In this document: in pieces, positions 22,646 to 35,200 of the stretch
How the letters are laid out: each line of letters starts with the position of its first letter
Numbering within the stretch: the stretch's first letter is position 1
From: Toxorhynchites rutilus septentrionalis
Lineage: Eukaryota > Arthropoda > Insecta > Diptera > Culicidae
Direction of reading: 5' to 3'
DNA length: 64,000 bases
Assembly (NCBI RefSeq): GCF_029784135.1
Contig: NC_073745.1
Location: forward strand, 101,346,904-101,410,903
Notes under the pieces: generated by a model
Told to the model about the DNA's origin: nothing
Seen by the model: the letters and a program-made list of their open reading frames with translations, nothing else
Database searches by the model: none
Program-made: the position numbers and the translations under genes

Positions 22646-24219
22646 TTTAGCTTTCCCTATCGCCATGCTATTTAACCGATCATTACAGAGCAACGTTTTT
22701 CCTGATGCATGGAAAGTTGCAGCTATAGTTCCGATACACAAATCCGGGAGCATCAACAAAGTTGAGAACTATCGCGGTATTTCCATTTTGTGCTGCATTG
22801 GGAAAATTTTGGAGAGGATTATCCATGGAGTGCTGCTGAGAAATTCTCAGATTCTTATAAGCGAATACCAGCACGGATTTATCAAGAAGCGCTCCACGAC
22901 ATGTAACCTGATGAATTATACATATGAACAAAGTCATAGAAAAAAGCGGCCAAGTCGATTCCATTTATGTTAACTTCTCGAATGGGTGACTGAATGGACC
23001 TGATCATATCTCACTGATCGTAGAGCTTACGTTAAGCTCGGTTCGACCCATTCTAAGGAATTTGCGACTACTTCCGGTGTGCCACAGGGAAGTATATAGG
23101 GACCTCTTCTCTTTATTCTGTTTGTGAATGACCTGTGTCTACGATTGCGATCAAAATTGCTGCTGTTTGCAGATGATCTGAAGAAATACCGGACCATCAC
23201 TTCAGCTCTCGACTGTTGCGCCCTCCAAGCCGATATCAATGAGCTGCTGCACTGGTGTTCTAATAATGGTATGGAGATAAATATTGCGAAGACGAAAATA
23301 ATCTCCTTCTCACGTAGACAGTCGTTCATTCGCTTCGACTATAGTACAAACTCGGTCTCCCTTGAGCGTGTAAACTCTATTCGTGATCTTGGTGTGATAA
23401 TTGATAGCAAGCTGCAGTACAACGAGCACATAGCACGGACCACGGCCAAAGCGTTTACAGTTCTTGGATTTTTAAAACGTAGTACGCAGTTCTTCACCGA
23501 TGTGTATGCTCTAAAGGCCTTGTACTGTTCGCTTGTGCGAAGCATACTGGAATATGATGTCCCGGTGTGGGCTCCGTACCATGCAGTACAGTGTATGTGT
23601 ATGAAAATTGAAAAAGTCCGAAAATGTTTCCTGCGCTACGCTCTACACCAGCTACCGTGGAGGGACGGTTCCAGACTTCCGGAGTATACCGATCGCTGAA
23701 AACTAATCGACCTTGAAACACTTGCATCCAGACGAACTAAACTGCGACAACTGTTCGTGTTTGACCTGACCCTGACCGTTTTGACGTGTTTGACAGTTAA
23801 CATAGACTGCCCGTCTCTTCTTCAAAATGTCAACATAATTGTACCTCAACGTCGTCTACGTAACCAGCTTTTTCTTTCGCTTCCTGCGAGTAGAACGACG
23901 TATGGATACTACAATCCTTTTTATGCATGTTTGAGAGATTTTAATAATGTTAGTGCAGTGTTTGAATTCAATATAAATAAAGATGTTTTTAAACTTAGAC
24001 ATAAGAATATCGGTTAAGATGTAGTCTGTGCGAAAAAATTCGAAGACGAAATGAATAGATAAAAAATTAATCGCGGTTCTTAATCGGTGCAAAACTTCAC
24101 AATAGTACGGTGATGAAACAGGCGTTCGGCGGTCAACGATTCGATAACACTGAAGAAATTCGTGACGCAGTTGCATACTTCAAAAAGTTGGACGCTACGC
24201 ACTTCGCGCTAGGAATAGA

Positions 24220-24550
24220 ACTGTACGGCCAATTCACCTACAATACGTTAAAATGTATTTTCTAACACGTAGCGTAGCGTGTTTTCAAAATTCAAAAATT
24301 TGCAGAATAATACCCACTATTTTACAAATTTTTGAATCTTTGTTTTCAATTTTTATTAGTGACGATCTCAAATAAATTTGAAGCATTTAAACAAATGCCG
24401 AAAATACGCTTAACCTTCATGTGTTTGCAATGTCGATTTTCCCAGACTGCTTGGTTTTGAAGTCTGTGTTAGGGAGACCGTAAATCGAGCCAATCAAAAC
24501 GTGGCAGTTAGGGACTTTAGATAGCGCTTAACATTTTACAGTTATTCAAA
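24220..24550 (+). repeat. Dispersed repeat, uninterrupted copy of the 46530-47450 repeat
   Basis: This aligns with the sequence on both sides of the mariner at 46559-47095. In particular cctacaata.gttaaaatgt, with ttctaacacg following, is continuous here. Further shared blocks are attagtgacgatctcaaat, ctgcttggttttgaa and cgagccaatcaaaacgtggc. No coding capacity was recognised. Confidence 0.75.
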
Positions 24551-24551
24551 T

Positions 24552-24625
24552 GTAGGGGTTACTAAAATGTCCACGTGGACACGTAAAATGTCCTTTTAAA
24601 TAAAACATTCATGTATCTTGTGAGG
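24552..24625 (+). repeat. Fragment of the Harbinger-like GTCCACGTGG family
   Basis: It contains taggggttactaaaatgtcc and then acgtggacacgt..aaatgtc and aataaaacattcatgtatct. It matches the inner part of the copy at 48016-48183 and the right arm of the element ending at 17673. The terminal GGGCTGTCC repeat itself is absent. Confidence 0.6.
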
Positions 24626-25184
24626 CCTGTACTAGGGATGGGAATCACTTTGCAGATGGGAGCTTGATGGAGATGGGAGCTCAGTGATGACGTCTTACCT
24701 CAAGGTCCGTCGCTGAAAGAAAGAGGCCGATTCAACGGTGTTTCTGACAATCACGATGATGTGTTTCCAGTATTCATAATAGCTCATTTCGTAATGTGAT
24801 GCCAACTTCTTAACTGAGCTACTCATCTAACGAGGGGTACGTTCAGCCTACTCTCATATCTAGTCAAATTGAATGAGATCTTAAACTCTACGCCCACCAT
24901 GTGTACTCTGTATTCATTAATTAAAAAGACTGAGTTGTCTGAGAATACTGCTCGATCAAACATCCATATTTTTCAAATGGCTGAACTTCTTCCCTGAAAT
25001 GTATATTCTGAAAGAAACACATATTAACTTCTTAACTTTCATAATTCGATCAAATTTTTCATCTACCATATCATTTTTATTCTTTTTATTGGGTTTTGAT
25101 AAACTCTCGGTTGTATTTACCAACCCCCGGATATAGATTTTTTTTCCATTATCTGATTACCTTCCAAGTCACTTCAAACTCCCA

Positions 25185-25560
25185 GCTTGATTCACTTTAA
25201 TTTCCCGGTGGGATTGATGTCAATCTCTCGGCTGGATTCATTCCAACCTCCATCCTCCCGATTGAATTTAATTCAATCCGCCAGTTGAATTCACTTCTGC
25301 CCCCGGTTGGATTCATTCCATTTTCCCGGTTCGGATCACTTCGACCTTTCAACGTCATTCGTCATTGATCATTCAACATTCTCTTCAACCTCCTGATTGA
25401 ATTCACTTCAACTTCTTGGTTGAATACCTTTCAACGTCTTTCGTCATTCAACATTCAACCTTCTCTTCAACCTCACCTCCCGGTTGAATTCACTGCAATA
25501 TTTCTGTTAGAATCACCTCAAATTCACGGTTGAATTTCCTACAACTTTCCGATTGAACTC
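25185..25560. repeat. Degenerate minisatellite, about 30-bp unit
   Basis: Units built on ttcacttcaacctcccggtt gaa repeat roughly twelve times with many substitutions. Phrases such as cggttgaattcactt, cggttggattcattc and gattgaattcactt recur at 25-35 bp spacing. The variation between units indicates an old array. No coding potential is evident. Confidence 0.7.
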
Positions 25561-25659
25561 AGAGGCGACGCGTGGGCAAATGAGCTACTTATTCAAACAA
25601 CATTTGCAATATCAAAACAGCAATATTGTGATGACAGGCTTGAACATTTTTATTAACAT

Positions 25660-25960
25660 TTATCTATATAACAAAGGAATCCTGCGGTCAACTAAGAGCA
25701 CAATCTTATCAATAATTTCCTCATTAAATAATGGAATCGACATCATCTCATAAAGGAGATCTTTTTCCACAGCCATCATCATAGTTCCTAATAACCGTTT
25801 CTGGCCCGGTTTCGACCACAAATAATTCTTGATCCGTCGGTGAACACAAAATGTTCTTTCAACGGATGCCGTTGTTTCAAGCAATGTCTGTATCACTCTG
25901 GCCAGCAGAACCATTTCGGGTAGCCCAACAATAATCGAAATTAATCCTTTTGCCCCTAAA
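25660..25960 (-). pseudogene. hAT transposase C-terminal dimerisation domain, remnant
   Basis: The open piece reads LLETTASVERTFCVHRRIKN, then YLWSKPGQKRLLGTMMMAVE and DKIVLLVDRRIPLLYR. The run TTASVERTF..RRIKNYL...RL.G...M..EKDL is the hallmark of the hATC domain, found at the end of hAT transposases and domesticated relatives. Only about 85 codons remain, with no catalytic part nearby. No terminal repeats of this element were found, so it is treated as a decayed fragment. Confidence 0.75.
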
Positions 25961-26225
25961 CTATTCCCGTGAGTGAAGAATGGTCAGCTCATCACAAAGC
26001 TTCGCTTCGTAGAATTTCGAATGGTACGAAATGAACATTTTCAAATTCCCAGTACGGAATGCGGTATTGAAATCGGCAATTTTTTTCGTGATTCAACAAA
26101 GCGATGAATTTGTATGCATCTTGTTCTTTCAACCGTTTTGTCATTTCGGCTTTAATTTTGTCAGTCTACGAGTCATATTAACGACACCAATTGATAACGT
26201 TACTGTCATTCATAGTTTGTATTTT

Positions 26226-27205
26226 TGACGTAGGACTACGTCTTTCATTTCTATACCGGGGTGTAAAATCAAAGTTTCGAAAACGAAAGCGTTACGCCGG
26301 AGACCGAGATTTTAAGCGTTAATAGCTCCTAAACAACTGAACGACATGGTATGATAAACACTTCATTCGAAAGATAAAATGTCTACGCGTTTTATACTTG
26401 TTACTTTCTGATCCAAAAACTTGTATCAATAGTCTTAAAATTGCTTTCAAAACAGGCTATTGAAATCACCAATCGGTATATAAGCGAGCGCCGCTCGGAA
26501 ATCCACTCAGTTCAAATTGAACAGCGATTGGAGCATGTTGTCGCTATTGTGATGAAGCTCTTCATTTATCATGAAAGCGCGAATGAACGGTGTCACCAAG
26601 AGCCTGTTTGTGCACCTTAGGCCAGAAGGGAATCCATCAGGAGGAGAGTGATGCCACAAACGGTTCCCCGGGAAGATCTCGAAGCAGCCGCTACACACAC
26701 ACACACACACACGCGCGGAATTCTTTCCGTTTGGATGCCATTCAGCATCGAGAAAGATCCGGAAAATAATCTGCCAGTTCTTCTGGGTGCTATTAACAGA
26801 TGGTTATCGAGTTAGCATTAACCACTGGTGGGCTTCCAGTATCGAGGAAAATGTGGAAACATCTAATCGTTACTGAAAATAATCTGCCAGTTCCTCTGGG
26901 AATTTAAAATTACATTCATGTGAAAAAGTTTATTTTAATGTTTTCTATCCATGTAACACTGTGACCAAATACATTTGGTTTTGTGATTTTTCAATCAATC
27001 GCAATTAACAGGATAGCTTCTGAAGATTATTCTTCCCCATCAGTAGGATATTTCCGTATCCAATATTGGATGCATAAAACCTTGTGCCTCCAACGTAACG
27101 CTCTCGTTTTCGAAGTCCCCCAAATATTCATTCATTCAGAATGAATTCAGATTCAACTTCAAACAAATGATCTCTAAATCAACGATAGTCCTACGTCACC
27201 CTTGC
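26226..27205. repeat. Inverted-repeat element carrying a core promoter
   Basis: The outer ends are TGACGTAGGACTACGTC at 26228 and an inverted form around gatagtcctacgtca at 27187. Inside them, tcgaaaacgaaagcgttacg on the left matches aacgtaacgctctcgttttc on the right in inverse orientation. The end motif is itself palindromic. The middle is GC-richer and holds a CA repeat (26694-26712) and two copies of aaaataatctgccagttc. Related ends occur alone at 27885 and 49988. No open frame encodes a transposase. Confidence 0.55.
26477..26512 (+). promoter_or_regulatory. TATA box and initiator inside the repeat
   Basis: TATATAAG at 26477-26484 is followed by TCAGTT at 26507-26512. The A of the initiator lies 32 nt from the first T of the TATA box. 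That is the standard arthropod core-promoter arrangement. A GC-rich palindrome, gagcgccgctc, lies between the two. Its presence inside a dispersed repeat suggests the repeat may drive its own transcription. Confidence 0.45.
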
Positions 27206-27239
27206 GGTTATACCATAGATATAACCCACTTCCTGTTTT

Positions 27240-28250
27240 CAGCGTACTGTCGAAATGATGATCTGCTTTGAGCTCCTCTATAGAAGCAAGACAAGCCTTG
27301 ACGCTACGCACATGTTCTACTACGTATAATACCTTTGTTTACAAAATTTGATAAAGAACATCCGTATTCACAAATAGTTTGAGCAAGAAGACAGTGTTGA
27401 ACTTAAGCATGAATGCGTGAAGACCTCTGGTTGTAGAACAAGTTTCAGCATCAAAGTTCTGAATTTCACCAGAGGTTCCGCTGAAAACTTTGTTCTGTTG
27501 TTCTGTTGTTGTTGTTGTTGTTCTGTTCTGTTAAACCTCAAATGTCATTTCTACACAAGGCGGCGCATTAATAGTAGTGATCGCTTCATACATAGCTCAC
27601 TGCGTTTGCCCTGTCGTACTTGAAGATGCAGAAAGGTGTTTGATTGACGGCGGGTTCAGATGAAAGGTTTGAATCCTGTAGTCGTTACTGCTTAATTCGT
27701 AGTGTTGTGTAGCGTGCTGGTTGTGTGGTGAAATCAAATGAAGCCATCAGATTTCATTTTTTTCCACGGTGGAGAAGATTCACCCAAATAGAAAATAAAA
27801 TAAGGAAATTCGGGATAATTTGGAAATTACAAATAAATTACCTCCGATAATTTGTTTCGTTTGGTATTTTGACACCAAACTGACGTAGAACTACGTCTTT
27901 CATAAAGGGTATCTAATCAGAAAACAGTCCACGTTTTTATGAAATAAAGTTAATGTTAATAACTATTTTCACACGAACGAATTCTGATGATTTGCATACC
28001 AATTGAATCGGAAATTCTCTAAGATTTGTTGAATATGATATACATTGCAATTCCTTAATCCCTGAATAGTTTGAATTAATGTAAAGTGGAAGCATTACCA
28101 TTTTTCCATACATTTATTCCGTCGATTTATATGCTTACCTTCCCGTACCGTCAATAACGAGCAACTAATACATTCGTTTCTGCCCGTTTTCAACATATTT
28201 CATATAAAAAAAGTCATCTGCGATTTGAAACCACAAGGTGCTACTGACAC
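27240..28250. other. Intergenic stretch with a short GTT run
   Basis: No gene was recognised. A short (GTT)n tract lies at 27497-27523. A lone copy of the GACGTAGAACTACGTCTTTC end motif is at 27883-27903. The rest is AT-rich sequence without terminal repeats. Confidence 0.4.
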
Positions 28251-29097
28251 TCGACCGCAACGGTTATGTTTTTAGCGCCATTCTAAAAGAGAACAATAAG
28301 AATTAAGGTTTTCTCCTACTACCGAATGCAAAACTTTTTCCAAAGCTAATTTCGGTCTTAAATAAAGCGTTTTTTGCAGCAACAGTTGTCCGGATACCAG
28401 GAAAGGAGGAAGCAGCCGAGAAGCCCCCAACGGCCATTTAGGAAGTTGGTCCGGTCGGATTGGCCACATTGACCGGCAGTTTTCACTGCCCCTTGCGTGT
28501 CCCGCTGTTTGCACCCGTCTCATCTACATCGTTTTCCTGCCAGTGACGCGCGATTTTGGCGCAATTTCTGCTCTTCAGCCATCAGCAACTCAGGAGGTGT
28601 GAAAGAAGGTCTTCTTCGCTTCGTCGCTTCGAACCGCTGCGGCGATTGCCCTGCCGTCGGCGGTATCCGGTCCCTTCCCCGCTACCCCACTACCATTAGG
28701 TGGTGAATTCGGAGAAAATTCTTCTATACGATCGGTGAGTGACAAAAATCCTTTCAATATCAGGAGTTAGAAAGAACAGGACTCCCAGAGGGCATAGGTT
28801 AGACACTTTCTAGAACTTATCCCAAAACTTCCATAAGTGATTTTTATTTCTCAAGTGACATTTATTCAGTGATACTTAAAAGGTTTTCAGCAAGTGTTTT
28901 TCAGCCAGTGAATTTATCCGCAAGTGCTTTTTCCGCCAAGTGATTTCGATGTTAGTTTTTGTAACTGCGTTGGCATTGTCCCCCGCCGTTACTGTCCTCC
29001 GCCGTTTTCGTCCCCCGTCGCACGTCGTATATTCTACCTTGGTATTTGAATATTTTTTCCGCACCTGGCTGTACTTCGATATAGCCAGGCCCTGATC

Positions 29098-30466
29098 ATG
29101 GCTTCCAGCAGCTCCGGCGCCGGAAGGCCAACCAATATTTATAATGGTGTTCCCACCACTCGTACCTCGCCCAGATGGGCGGACCTTTTTGGTGGCAATT
29201 TACAAATCTTACTTCTGAGAGCCACTGAAGGCAATCTTCTTCCATCTAATACTTTTACTGTTTCCAAATCGATCCAAGGAGTGAAGAGGTAAGGAGGTAA
29301 GAAATTCAAAGATGCTAAACCCCAACGCGACGATAAAAATCGCCTTCAATATGCGCTACATCTACGAGATGAAAAACTCGTTCAATTGCTTCTGAGTACA
29401 AAGTCGCTGATCGACGAAACACCCATTGAAATTATATACCATCCCACCTTGAACCAACGCAAATGCGTTGTGTCCTGTCGTGACGTAATGTTTTTAAACG
29501 AAGATGTCCTCCTAACTGAACTAGCCGACCAAAATGTGATCGGTGTTTAAAAAATTTGACCCAGTCATGAAGGAAAGAGTTCCTACTTCAACCATGATCC
29601 TTACCATAAACGAAACAGTTATCCTTCGGATTCCTCCGTGCTCCAACCAGAAACTTCTACCCGAACCCGATGCAATGCTTCGGATGCTTCGCTTTTGGCC
29701 ACACTTCCAAAAAGTGCGCTAAAAAATGCAACTTTGTCGCATCTGCGGCGTAGCCCACCCTGAACTTAACACAAATACTAATGATTAAGACAAAATAAAT
29801 TTTTTTATGTGCAATGCATCTGCCTCTTGTGTGAACTGCAAGGGAAATCACGCCTCTACCAGTAGGAAGTGCCCAGCATGGATCGCAGAGGATAACATCA
29901 CCAGAGTCCGAATTGACCAAGGTGTTTCATATAAGGAAGCTAAATCCAATTTTGAGAATAAAAATGGTCCTTCCTTTGCTAGTAAGCTGCAAGAAAGACT
30001 AGACAAAATTCAGTATACAGGCTGTTCTCAATACAAGTGCAACTGCACTCAGGCTAAGCCAACTTCTTCCGTCAAAGCAGTTCCAACTCCGTCCAGTAAT
30101 CCACAGGAATCGGAACTCAGCACCTCCTCTTCAGATTCAGAATCCGATCCAGACATTTCAATGGAAATTGAAACAACCCCCTCCAACAAGAGGAAAAATA
30201 CTAACAAAAGGTCAACCTCAGATGAATTCAAATTATCAGAAGAGGAAATTTTCCGAGGAAAAGAATCCAATAGGAAGAAATCTAAGAACCAAAAATACAA
30301 CTCAACCCAACCATCCAAACCATCCACTTCTCTCCAACCATCCACTTCATTCCAACCAACCACCGCATCCCAAACTAAAACCTCCAACCAATCCAACCAT
30401 TCAAACAACCCACCCCACTCGCCAACAAACCAATTGCCAACGTTTCCAAAAATGACCCTAGACTAA
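29098..30466 (+). pseudogene. ORF1 (gag-like) of I-clade LINE element 1, frameshifted
   Basis: The frame opens at the ATG at 29098 with MASSSSGAGRPTNIY. After a frameshift near 29290 it continues through segments such as LHLRDEKLVQLLLSTKSLID. It has an in-frame stop near 29550. A cysteine-rich zone, CRICGVAHPE, leads into CVNCKGNHASTSRKC (29834-29878), which resembles the CCHC knuckles of LINE ORF1 proteins that bind the RNA. The end is a Ser/Thr/Pro/Asn-rich tail closing at 30466. Multiple breaks make it non-functional. Confidence 0.75.
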
Positions 30467-30489
30467 AGAACAAATCCGGCAAATCTACA

Positions 30490-30862
30490 CATTCCTAATC
30501 TCATACCCTTATCCCATCTAATGTTAGCTGAGGAACAACATCTCCCACTGACATTGGCTTTTCAAGAAGCTAAAAAAAATCAATGTATCGCTCTTAGAGC
30601 GGTCGTTTAGCGGCAAATTTTCATGGCATTTCAAGGAAGGGTTATCCTCGGGGCTTTGTGGAGCCTGCCTCGCTGTCCTGAGTGACCTTCCTCATACCGT
30701 CATCCCCATAGCATCATCATTACAAATAATACAACTGAAGGGACCTCTACAGGTAACCCTTGCTCCCATTAATATTCCCCCATCGCACAGTAATGACATT
30801 GAAACGCAACTTACAGATGCCATCAAACAGTTACCGCACTCATTCGTCCTGATGGGTGACTT
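30490..30862 (+). pseudogene. Endonuclease N-terminal part of LINE element 1 ORF2
   Basis: The frame contains LRNNISH near the start, in the position of the usual first endonuclease motif, and reaches SFVLMGDF just before the insertion at 30863. GDF(N) is a core motif of the apurinic-type endonuclease of LINEs. Several stops lie in between. The following roughly 45 codons expected in this family are absent on the far side of the insertion. Confidence 0.6.
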
Positions 30863-32247
30863 CCCAGCAAACATTAAATCGCATAACAAGCGTATATATA
30901 ACATCATATGCCCTAAAATTTGGTTGGCATATAATGCGCCTAACTGGCATATGCATGCAAAAGTGGAGGCCATATACATACATGGCAAATGTTTACCGAA
31001 TTAGTTTGGATGAATATGCAACTTTGACCGGCTATAATAGCGATTATGTTGGAATTGAATTGCGATCTAATATGAATATATTCATGAATTGTCAACGCAC
31101 CTAATACGACTTTTGCCATACTCATATACGATTTATTACAGATATAGAAATAAAATCAAATGGCGTGATATATTTTCGTAAAATGTTTATTATAGCCTCA
31201 CGAATCGCCTTTTTTATATATGAGTATATATATTTGTAGAAATAATAATTATTTAATTTACTTGTGTTGTGAGTGGAACATAAATGTTTAAAATGGCACA
31301 GATTGATGTTTGGTGAAAACTGATCCGATGTGGGTTCGAACTCCGGTCGTCTGGATTATCATCCATCAGCTATCTCGCACGGCTATTTGAAATTTAATTC
31401 AACAGCGGTTAAAACTCATACATATGATTTGATATGATATATGATATATCACCTAATACATTCTATGCAGTATGATCAGTCATTCCTGATTGCCGATTTT
31501 ATTATTTGAGAAAGGGATCTTTGATTTCCCTATTATAGAAACCAAATATATAATATCATTGAACTGGAATAATAAAAAATAAATGAATATCAATGAAACT
31601 ATCTCAATTTTCAATTATTTTTATTACAATTTTCACTATATAATTTGTTTTCCCAATCATATCCAACTAAATTGTGATTACTATTATAATGAATATAATG
31701 AATCAATCTGGCAATCTTGCAAAGCGATGAGATGCAATGTGCCAAATTCGATGTTTCATTAGAAGGGATGATTGCCGTTGTTATTTTCATCGAACATCAG
31801 CAATTTCGAGTGCTGATATACAGAAGTCCATTTTTGTAAATTATTCGTCATTGTTGAAGCATTTCATTGACATTTCAATATGATGTAATATGTTCTTTAT
31901 TAGGATCTGATATGATTTACTGTTTCATGATTTTCTTCAGCATGCAACACAATTTACTACAGTACTGAATCGATTTAAATTATACGCTTATACGACACAC
32001 AAGCTGCATCAGCGTAATATACACATATGATGCTAAATTTATTTTATGACAATGTACATCATAAAACTGATGTTTATTATACCGAATTGCGACTTAATTT
32101 GATAATGATATATAAAATCGAGTTTTTACATTTTATGCGATTTCAAATATACACGATACATACTTTGATTGATAATGATTATGATTTATTCTGATTTCTT
32201 GTAAGACTTAGCACGTGCCAAAATTATACGATTTAATGTTTGCTGGG
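30863..32247. mobile_element. Non-autonomous DNA element with CCCAGCAAAC ends
   Basis: The left end reads CCCAGCAAACATTAAATCGC and the right end is its inverted match (ttatacgatttaatgtttgc followed by tggg). The inverted repeats are about 24 bp with one mismatch. Inside are many catatg/catata palindromic words and a tRNA-like stretch (31205-31390), but no transposase. It sits exactly in the endonuclease region of the older LINE. I see no target-site duplication. The superfamily is not identified. Confidence 0.75.
31205..31390 (-). repeat. tRNA-like repeat inside the CCCAGCAAAC element
   Basis: On the minus strand, tgcgagatagctgatggatg resembles an A box. About 30 nt later gagttcgaacccacatc closely matches a B box. 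These are the internal promoter elements of tRNA genes and tRNA-derived SINEs. The stretch aligns with the older copy at 7760-7970. A full cloverleaf is not formed, so this is a SINE-like piece rather than a tRNA gene. Confidence 0.5.
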
Positions 32248-35200
32248 CAGGGTAGATATCCATCGCGGATCATCTTCGGCCATTGACATCACGATTGCTT
32301 CCTGGGACCTCGCCCCCAGGTTGAGCTGGATCGTTGATAGTGACCTCAGAGGTAGTGATCATTTCCCCATCCACATCCGAACCCTGTCAAGAAATCCAAA
32401 CATTCGTTTGCGCAGGAAATGGATATACCAGTCGGCTGACTGGGAAGGCTTCGAATCCACAATCAACAGCTTACTTTCTGAACATGAAAGCTGCTCTGTG
32501 GAAGAATTTACCCACGCCATTCTTTTAGCGGCTGAACAAAATATCCACCGTACCAGTGGGAAACCCGGCCGAAAGGCTGTCCCATGATGGAACAATGCAG
32601 TTGCACAGGCCATCGAAAGGAGAAGAAAATCCCTCCGTATCCTACGACGCCTACCTGATGAAAGCGCTTGCAAAAGGATTGCCCTAACAAACTTCCAAAC
32701 GGCTAGAGCTCTAGCCAGGAAGGTAATAACCGAAGCCAAGAAAACCCGTTGGATGGAATTTCTTGATGGCATCAACCCTAATACTTCTACATCTGAACTT
32801 TGGAACATGGTCAACGCACTTAGTGGCAAGAAAGCTTCAAACTGCTATTCCCTCGAGATTAATGGCATCTTCACCGAAGATCCAGGCATCATAGCCGACC
32901 ATCTATTTAGTCGACCACTTTGCCACTATTTCAGCCACCTCCAACTACACTAACGAATTCAAGGCTATTAAGGCGGAGGCGGAACTTAAAGTTTTTCCTC
33001 CTGCTTTGGAACAGTCCCACAAATACAACGATAAGTTCTCTTTGGACGAGTTGTTATGGGCAATAAAAATATCCAAAAGCAAATCAGCTGGCCCAGATGG
33101 AATCGAATATCCGATGATCAAGCATCTACCTCTTCATGCAAAAACTCAACTCCTTCAGATATACAACGAATGTTGGGCTAACAGCTATTTCCCAGATGCA
33201 TGGAAAGCGGGCTTGGTAATACCTATCCCAAAAGTAAAGAAGAGTAAACGGGCCGCGAATAACTTCCGTCCCATAACCCTCCTCAACTGCTTAGAGAAAG
33301 TCTTCGAAAGAATGATCAATCGAAGACTTAGAACGGCCCTTGAAGTATGCCAACTATTAGACCCCAGACAGCATGGTTTCCGCCGAGGTAAAGGTACAGG
33401 CACCTACTTCAGTCAACTCGATCATTTCTTTCAAGAAACTATCGAAAAGGGCCACCACAGCGAACTTGCTTCACTCGACCTAGCCAAAGCCTACGATACC
33501 AAGTGGCGCCATAACATTATCGATCAACTCCACCAATGGGGTTTTGAAGGCTTCTTCTTCAACATTCTTCGCTGTTTCCTCACCAATCGAAGCTTTCATG
33601 TCTACTTCGGAGGAGCACTTTCGGATCTCCGTTGCCTAGAAAACGGAGTAACACAAGGTTCGGTTCTATCAGTTTCCCTCTTCCTCGTCGCTATGCAGTC
33701 GGTTCTAGAGGTTATCCCTAAAAACATCGAGGTACTGGCCTATGCAGACGATCTACTGCTGATGGCAAGAAATCCTTTCCCAGAAATGGCCCGCAGAAGA
33801 CTGCAGGAAGGAATCTCGGCTGTTAGCAACTGGGCAAATTCCATTGGGTTTAAGTTCTCGGCAGAGAAGTCTAATATAATGCACTGCTGTAAATGTAAAT
33901 CTCATAAGAAAAGGCTTAGAACATGTCTAATCAATGGCAGGCCTATTAAAAGAGTCAGCTCAACCCGAATTGTTGGAGTGCTAGTTGACAGTAAACTATC
34001 TTTCGGACAACACCTCAGAAATACTAAAGCTAGTATGAAGTGCCGCCTGCGGCTGGTGAAAGCTTTAGGTGGCCGATGCCACTTGAGTTCTCGTAAAACC
34101 ATGTGCAACATAGGCAAAAGCATTATCTTCTCTAGAATTCGGTACGGCATCCAACTTTTCAGCCGTGCCTCTTGGGTTCACTTGAATCACATAAAGCCTG
34201 TCTACCATAGTGTGATTAGACATTCATCAGGAGCTCTTCAGACCAGCCCAATAAACGCTCTGCTTGTGGAGGCTGGCGTAGTTCCTTTCGAACACTTCCT
34301 CACAAATATCCTAGCCACTAAAGCCATCCGGACGTCCGAGAAATACCCGGATCTTCTATCCATTTACACCAGAGCCAACATTTGGCTGCAAGATATTAGC
34401 CAAGTCACCCTCCCGACTATTGCCCCATTAAGCAGAGTTGGTCAACGCCCATGGCAAGCACATCCGCCAAAGATAGACTGGTCAATCAAAAATGCTGTTA
34501 GGGCTGGGGAAGCCAGCAGCATTGTTACGGCCTGTTTTAATAACCACCTCCATAACAAGTATCACAACCACCACAGAATCTTCACAGATGGGTCTTTTGA
34601 TGGCAACCTACCAGGGTTTGGAGTTTTTGCTAATAACACGGAGCTAAAATTCCAACCGCCTTCCATATGTTCGATATACTCCGCCGAAATTACCGCTCTC
34701 CTTGTCGCGACATCACTCTGTGATAACGACAGTAAAGTGGTGATCTTCTCAGATTCCTATAGTGCATTACGGGCGCTACAAAGTGACGATAGTAAACACC
34801 CTTGGATACAAAGCATTGAGGAAAAAATTACAGGGAATGACATCACTTTCTGCTGGGTCCCAGGGCACTGCGGAATCCAGGGTAATGAACAGGCTGATCG
34901 TCTCGCCAAGGAAGGTAGGCTCTCCGAACTATGGACCACCTCCCCCCCAGCAACAGACACCATCAGATGGGTCAGTCAATCCATCAGATTGAGCTGGGAG
35001 AACAGTTGGTATTTTTCCCGCGACCTCTTCTTAAGAAGGGTCAAGAATACTACCCTTCCCTGGAAGGATAGTATTCTCCGATCTACTCAAGTATGTCTGA
35101 CACGTTTACGTATCGGGCATACATTTTTAACACACAAATTTATCATGCGTAGATTGGAACCAACACTTTGTGAGTCGTGCAATGTAAGACTCACGGTGGA

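Larger units (their letters stand above)
22000..24017 (+). pseudogene. Jockey-like non-LTR retrotransposon, 5'-truncated and broken
   Basis: The reverse transcriptase reads in order through GAGADGLPPSFLKECADSL, NVFPDAWKVAAIVPIHKSG, NYRGISILCCIGKILERII, TTSGVPQGSI, LLLFADDLKKYRTI and IRDLGVIIDSKLQYNEHI. It then has the C-terminal IVPQRRLRNQLFLSLP region, with no RNase H. This fits the Jockey group (JAM1/Juan-like). The copy lacks the endonuclease and has a deletion and frameshift near 22970-23090. A stop replaces a codon just after 23694, in frame with the C-terminal part. Two micro-insertions at 22117-22172 and 22591-22645 interrupt it. It is not functional. Confidence 0.88.

Noticed and set aside
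29807..30466. An independent host gene for the Ser/Pro-rich open frame
   Set aside because: Its cysteine knuckle and its place directly before a LINE ORF2 identify it as the end of a broken gag-like ORF1.
31300..31390. A tRNA gene near a good B box
   Set aside because: The A box and arms do not form a cloverleaf, and a degenerate paralogue exists at 7760. A SINE-like repeat is the better reading.
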